From: Candidatus Thiosymbion oneisti
GTDB lineage: Bacteria > Pseudomonadota > Gammaproteobacteria > Chromatiales > Chromatiaceae
DNA: 32,163 bases
Reading direction: 5' to 3'
NCBI RefSeq assembly: GCF_900092655.1
Contig: NZ_FLUY01001598.1
Span: 1-32,163, forward strand
Positions 31,373-32,163 of the stretch are shown here, one piece after another. How positions within the stretch are numbered: position 1 is the first letter of the stretch; the number at the start of each line of letters is the position of its first letter. Below the pieces are notes generated by a model. The model had not been told where the DNA came from and did no database searches. It saw nothing but the letters and a program-made list of their open reading frames with translations. Position numbers and translations under genes: made by a program.

Positions 31373-32163
31373 ATGACCGCTCCCCGCTCCGTTCTCGTCT
31401 CCCTTGAAGACACCCCCTGGTATCACTGTGTATGCCGCTGTGTACGTCGTGCCTTCTTGTGTGGTGAGGATCGGTTCTCGGGTCAGAACTTCGACCACCG
31501 CCGCGGTTGGATCGTCGAGCGCATCCAGCAGCTTGCCACCCTGTTTGCCATCGATGTGGCCGCCTATGCGGTGATGAGTAACCACTACCACATCGTGGTG
31601 CGCATCGACCGGGGACGGGCCTTGGATTGGTCGATGGAGGAGGTATTGAGGCGTTGGACAGCGCTCTTCACCGGACCTTTGTTGGTAACCCGGTATCTCT
31701 CAGAATCACGAGGGTCGATGAGCCAGGCGGAAATTGCCAAGGTTGGAGAGCTTGCCGCGGTCTATCGGGAACGGTTGCATGATTTGTCCTGGTTCATGCG
31801 CACTCTCAACGAGCACATCGCCCGTCGGGCTAATGCGGAGGATGGGGTGAAGGGGCGGTTTTGGGAGGGTCGCTTCAAGAGCCAGGCGTTGCTCGATGAG
31901 AAGGCGCTGCTGGCGGCGATGGCCTATGTGGATCTGAATCCGGTCCGGGCAGGACTGGCCGAGACGCCGGAGACCTCGGACTATACCTCGATTCAGGAAC
32001 GCGTCGTCGGCTTGCCGGAGGAGACTGGATCCGAAACCGGCTCGCGGGAGACTGCAACCGTTAAAGATCCTGACACAGTACTCGACGGGGAGCGGTTACG
32101 ACCGGAGGCCGAGACGCAAATCTTGCCCCAAGCCCCGCTGATGCCCTTTGATGCCACTGCACG
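31373..32163 (+). CDS. REP-associated tyrosine transposase (RAYT), runs off the window
   Basis: At least 263 residues, open to the window edge. It starts MTAPRSVLVSLEDTPWYHCVCRCVRRAFLCG and has the Y1-transposase HUH motif NHYHIVV (residues about 70-76), with the downstream helix region LSWFMRTLNEHIARRANAEDGVKGRFWEGRFKSQALLDEKALLAAMAYVDLNPVRAGLAE. These single-strand DNA transposases of the IS200-related group are thought to spread REP hairpins. A broken copy of its C-terminal part lies at 15466-15600. After about residue 210 the tail is variable and acidic. Confidence 0.93.
   Translation, partial: MTAPRSVLVSLEDTPWYHCVCRCVRRAFLCGEDRFSGQNFDHRRGWIVERIQQLATLFAIDVAAYAVMSNHYHIVVRIDRGRALDWSMEEVLRRWTALFTGPLLVTRYLSESRGSMSQAEIAKVGELAAVYRERLHDLSWFMRTLNEHIARRANAEDGVKGRFWEGRFKSQALLDEKALLAAMAYVDLNPVRAGLAETPETSDYTSIQERVVGLPEETGSETGSRETATVKDPDTVLDGERLRPEAETQILPQAPLMPFDATA

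Noticed and set aside
1-32163. CRISPR array or tRNA/rRNA genes
   Set aside because: I saw no regularly spaced direct repeats with unique spacers and no cloverleaf or rRNA-like sequence; the repeats present are inverted, not arrayed.

Overview
The window looks like an accessory, repeat-rich stretch of a GC-rich gammaproteobacterial chromosome. Evidence for that group: a full-length aceK (isocitrate dehydrogenase kinase/phosphatase), rraA, a REP-associated tyrosine transposase (RAYT) and a typical RND efflux pair. A free-living Chromatiales-like bacterium would fit, but I cannot name a genus. The first ~3.9 kb are clearly more AT-rich than the rest and look acquired.

Layout. (1) 1-3600: probable integron gene cassettes. 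A large LRR-Roc-COR (Roco) GTPase gene ends inside a convincing attC site (2858-2948). The next cassette carries a small antitoxin-like gene and a PIN toxin broken by an in-frame TAA. (2) 4050-8183: a four-gene CUT1-type sugar ABC importer (lipoprotein, two permeases, ATPase) with ATGA overlaps. (3) 8232-10797: three type II toxin-antitoxin modules in a row: higBA (minus strand), Phd/YefM-PIN, and RelE-like toxin/XRE antitoxin. (4) 10951-11046: a transposase remnant. (5) 11064-15458: a membrane-glycan locus with a GtrB-like GT2 glycosyltransferase, a SAM methyltransferase, a GtrA-like flippase and a large DUF6311-like membrane protein. (6) 15466-17621: a graveyard of mobile debris. It holds a RAYT fragment, an attC-like half site, a 163-bp MITE with a perfect 8-bp target duplication, a second 132-bp inverted-repeat element, a truncated and frameshifted hipA, and palindromic repeats. 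(7) 17622-21895, minus strand: aceK, an N6-adenine DNA methyltransferase that seems to have lost its middle, rraA and a ROK sugar kinase. (8) 21931-24490: a 237-bp MITE-like element, a small exported protein and a dynamin-like membrane GTPase. (9) 24774-31050: an RND efflux operon whose pump has an exceptional ~300-residue C-terminal extension, followed by an exported protein with an internal duplication. (10) 31131-end: REP-like hairpins and a RAYT gene that runs off the window.

How they work together. The ABC operon imports an unidentified sugar. The GT2/GtrA/DUF6311 genes have the parts of a GtrABC-type pathway: load a sugar onto a polyprenyl carrier, flip it, and transfer it outside the membrane. 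The best candidates for something undescribed are the cassette-borne Roco protein with its cysteine-rich C-terminal part, the DUF6311/methyltransferase glycan locus, and the RND pump with its tail and downstream exported partner. The dense inverted-repeat elements and five toxin or toxin-remnant loci mark the window as a long-term landing site for mobile DNA.
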